Positions 62,979 through 64,000 of a DNA stretch of 64,000 bases are shown here, piece after piece. Numbering within the stretch: position 1 is the first letter of the stretch; the number at the start of each line of letters is the position of its first letter. Below the pieces are notes generated by a model. The model was not told the origin of the DNA, ran no database searches, and saw only the letters and a list, made by a program, of their open reading frames with translations. Both the position numbers and the translations under genes were made by a program. The stretch comes from JANJTY01 sp038257155 (GTDB taxonomy: Bacteria; Pseudomonadota; Gammaproteobacteria; Xanthomonadales; Xanthomonadaceae): the NCBI GenBank assembly GCA_038257155.1, contig JBBSJP010000005.1, positions 112,743 through 176,742 on the forward strand. Reading direction: 5' to 3'.

Positions 62979-63764
62979 TCAGTGGGGCCAGCGTGGTGCG
63001 CGTTTGTCGAGAAAGGCAGCCAAGCCTTCCTGGCCCTCGGGCGACACCCTGAGTCGCGCAATCAAGGCGGCATTTTCGGCATCGACGCGTTCGCTGTCGG
63101 CGCGCCGCATTCCACTCATGCGCAGCGCCAAGGCCTTGGCTTCGTGCTGGGCCTTGGGTCCGCCCTTGGCCAGCCAGTGCAACTGGCGCTCGACGGCTTC
63201 GTCCAGATCCTTGCCGGCGACGCACTGATGCAACAGGCCGATGCGTTCGGCCTCGCGCGCGTCGATCACCTCCGCACTCAGGAACAGGCGACGCGACTGG
63301 CGCGTGCCGATCGCGTTCACCACATAGGGCGAAATCACCGCTGGCACCAGGCCGAGCTTGACCTCCGAAAGCGAAAACTTGGCCGTTTCCACGCCGATGG
63401 CGATATCACAACAAGCCACCAGGCCGACGCCACCGCCGTAGGCCGAGCCATTGACCCGCGCGATGCTTGGCTTGGCCAGGAAGTTGAGGCTGCGCATCAG
63501 GCGCGCCAGGCGCAGCGAGTCGGCGAGGTTCTCGGCTTCGCTGGCTGATGCCATGCCGCGCATCCAGTTCAGGTCGGCGCCGGCCGAGAACGTGGCGCCC
63601 TCACCGGTCAGCACCACGGCACGCACGCTGTCGTCCACGTCGAGCGCCTCGACTGCTTCGGTCAGTTCGGCAATCAGTGCCTCATCGAATGCGTTGTGGA
63701 CCTGCGGCCGGGCGAGGGTGATCGTGGCGGTGCTGCCACTGCGTTCGAGTCGAATGGTGTTCAT
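62979..63764 (-). CDS. Enoyl-CoA hydratase, probably methylglutaconyl-CoA hydratase
   Basis: 261 aa. Crotonase fold: RPQVHNAFDEALIAELTEAV, TFSAGADLNWMRGMA (oxyanion hole) and NGSAYGGGVGLVACCDIAI. LGLVPAVISPYVV carries the residues that mark the AUH/LiuC group, which hydrates 3-methylglutaconyl-CoA to HMG-CoA. It serves the same pathway as the two downstream genes, though a kinase gene on the other strand lies between. Start 63764 is chosen for fit to the family length. Confidence 0.85.
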   Translation of the reverse strand: MNTIRLERSGSTATITLARPQVHNAFDEALIAELTEAVEALDVDDSVRAVVLTGEGATFSAGADLNWMRGMASASEAENLADSLRLARLMRSLNFLAKPSIARVNGSAYGGGVGLVACCDIAIGVETAKFSLSEVKLGLVPAVISPYVVNAIGTRQSRRLFLSAEVIDAREAERIGLLHQCVAGKDLDEAVERQLHWLAKGGPKAQHEAKALALRMSGMRRADSERVDAENAALIARLRVSPEGQEGLAAFLDKRAPRWPH

Positions 63765-63794
63765 GGATCGCAGGGTGCTCCTGTTACCTCGTAG

Positions 63795-63872
63795 GGTGGG
63801 CCTTGGCCCACCGTTCCATGGTGTGCGAAACGGTTGTGGTCCGGTAGGTGTTTCGTGTTCGGTGGGCCAAGG
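63795..63872. repeat. Inverted GGTGGGCC repeat upstream of the hydratase
   Basis: GGTGGGCC-TT-GGCCCACC (63795-63812) is a hairpin. CGGTGGGCCAAGG (63860-63872) is an inverse copy of CCTTGGCCCACCG, so the region holds a complex palindrome. It resembles common intergenic repeats of the group. Confidence 0.6.
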
Positions 63873-63990
63873 CCTGAAGTCTCCCCGGATATTCTCTATC
63901 CCAAACAACGGGTTGCCGTGTACTCTTGTTGAAAACAGCGCGTGCACGACGGGTTTTTTCCTCGGGTTATCTAGACCATGAGGACCCGCC

Positions 63991-64000
63991 ATGCACGCAA
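63991..64000 (+). CDS. Possible start of a gene running off the window
   Basis: ATGCACGCA begins at 63991 with GAGGA at 63980-63984, a fair ribosome site. Only three codons are inside the window, so nothing can be said about the product. Confidence 0.3.

Overview
The window is a high-GC chromosomal segment of a gammaproteobacterium, most likely from the Xanthomonadales/Lysobacterales (Rhodanobacter/Dokdonella/Lysobacter-like). This is inferred from the MetX-family protein resembling xanthomonad serine O-succinyltransferase, a TRAP transporter with a TatT component, DnaE2, a full ccmABCDEFGHI cluster, a leucine/isovalerate degradation cluster, many GC-rich palindromic intergenic repeats, and secreted proteins ending in a Gly-Phe-Glu type tail. 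No phage or integrase was seen, and no insertion sequence or CRISPR array.

Layout. 1-375: 3' end of a secreted subtilase. 498-860: terminator, tandem repeats and a MerR-type promoter. 858-6961: copper resistance operon (CueR-like regulator, P1B ATPase CopA, TolC-family outer-membrane lipoprotein with a Met/His tail, CopA-type multicopper oxidase). 7191-8906: PRC-barrel protein and FAD amine-oxidase-like protein. 8907-9402: repeat-rich gap. 9403-12828: dnaE2 on the minus strand, lengthened by repeat-derived in-frame segments. 13028-17692: two paralogous secreted fibre proteins with an endosialidase-type self-cleaving chaperone, flanking a small secreted protein. 17740-20645: lipocalin-like secreted protein, MFS exporter and two small Cys-containing secreted paralogues. 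20756-22645: ammonium transporter fused to a GGDEF domain. 22808-26384: small lipoprotein, then two different HTH/nucleotidyltransferase-type modules on either side of tRNA-Leu(CAA) and a cysteine-dioxygenase-like gene.

26538-34489 (minus): serine/homoserine acyltransferase and the cytochrome c maturation operon. 34800-38873: large secreted subtilase. 38949-41073: methionine/glutamine aminotransferase and omega-amidase, a 2-oxoacid salvage pair. 41230-41937: CsgG-like protein with a strong terminator. 42042-45301 (minus): scpA-scpB-rluB. 45495-49457: YciO/Sua5, YciI, BolA, parvulin lipoprotein, FolD. 48585-52243: TRAP transporter (TatT, DctP, DctQ, DctM). 52259-57566 (minus): GNAT acetyltransferase, PAS-GGDEF-EAL protein, TPR/SPINDLY-type glycosyltransferase. 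57576-63764: leucine catabolism genes (HMG-CoA lyase, methylcrotonyl-CoA carboxylase alpha subunit, methylglutaconyl-CoA hydratase) with an oppositely oriented Ser/Thr kinase carrying a formylglycine-enzyme-like domain lodged between them.

The most unusual items are: dispersed repeats of three families found inside the coding frame of dnaE2; the tandem secreted fibre cassette whose S74 Ser/Lys cleavage dyad is conserved in both copies; the Amt-GGDEF fusion; a frameshifted nucleotidyltransferase downstream of an HTH gene with a 24-bp perfect palindrome at its start; and the Met/His-rich tail on the TolC-type copper protein. All calls come from reading translations and DNA by eye; no database search was run.
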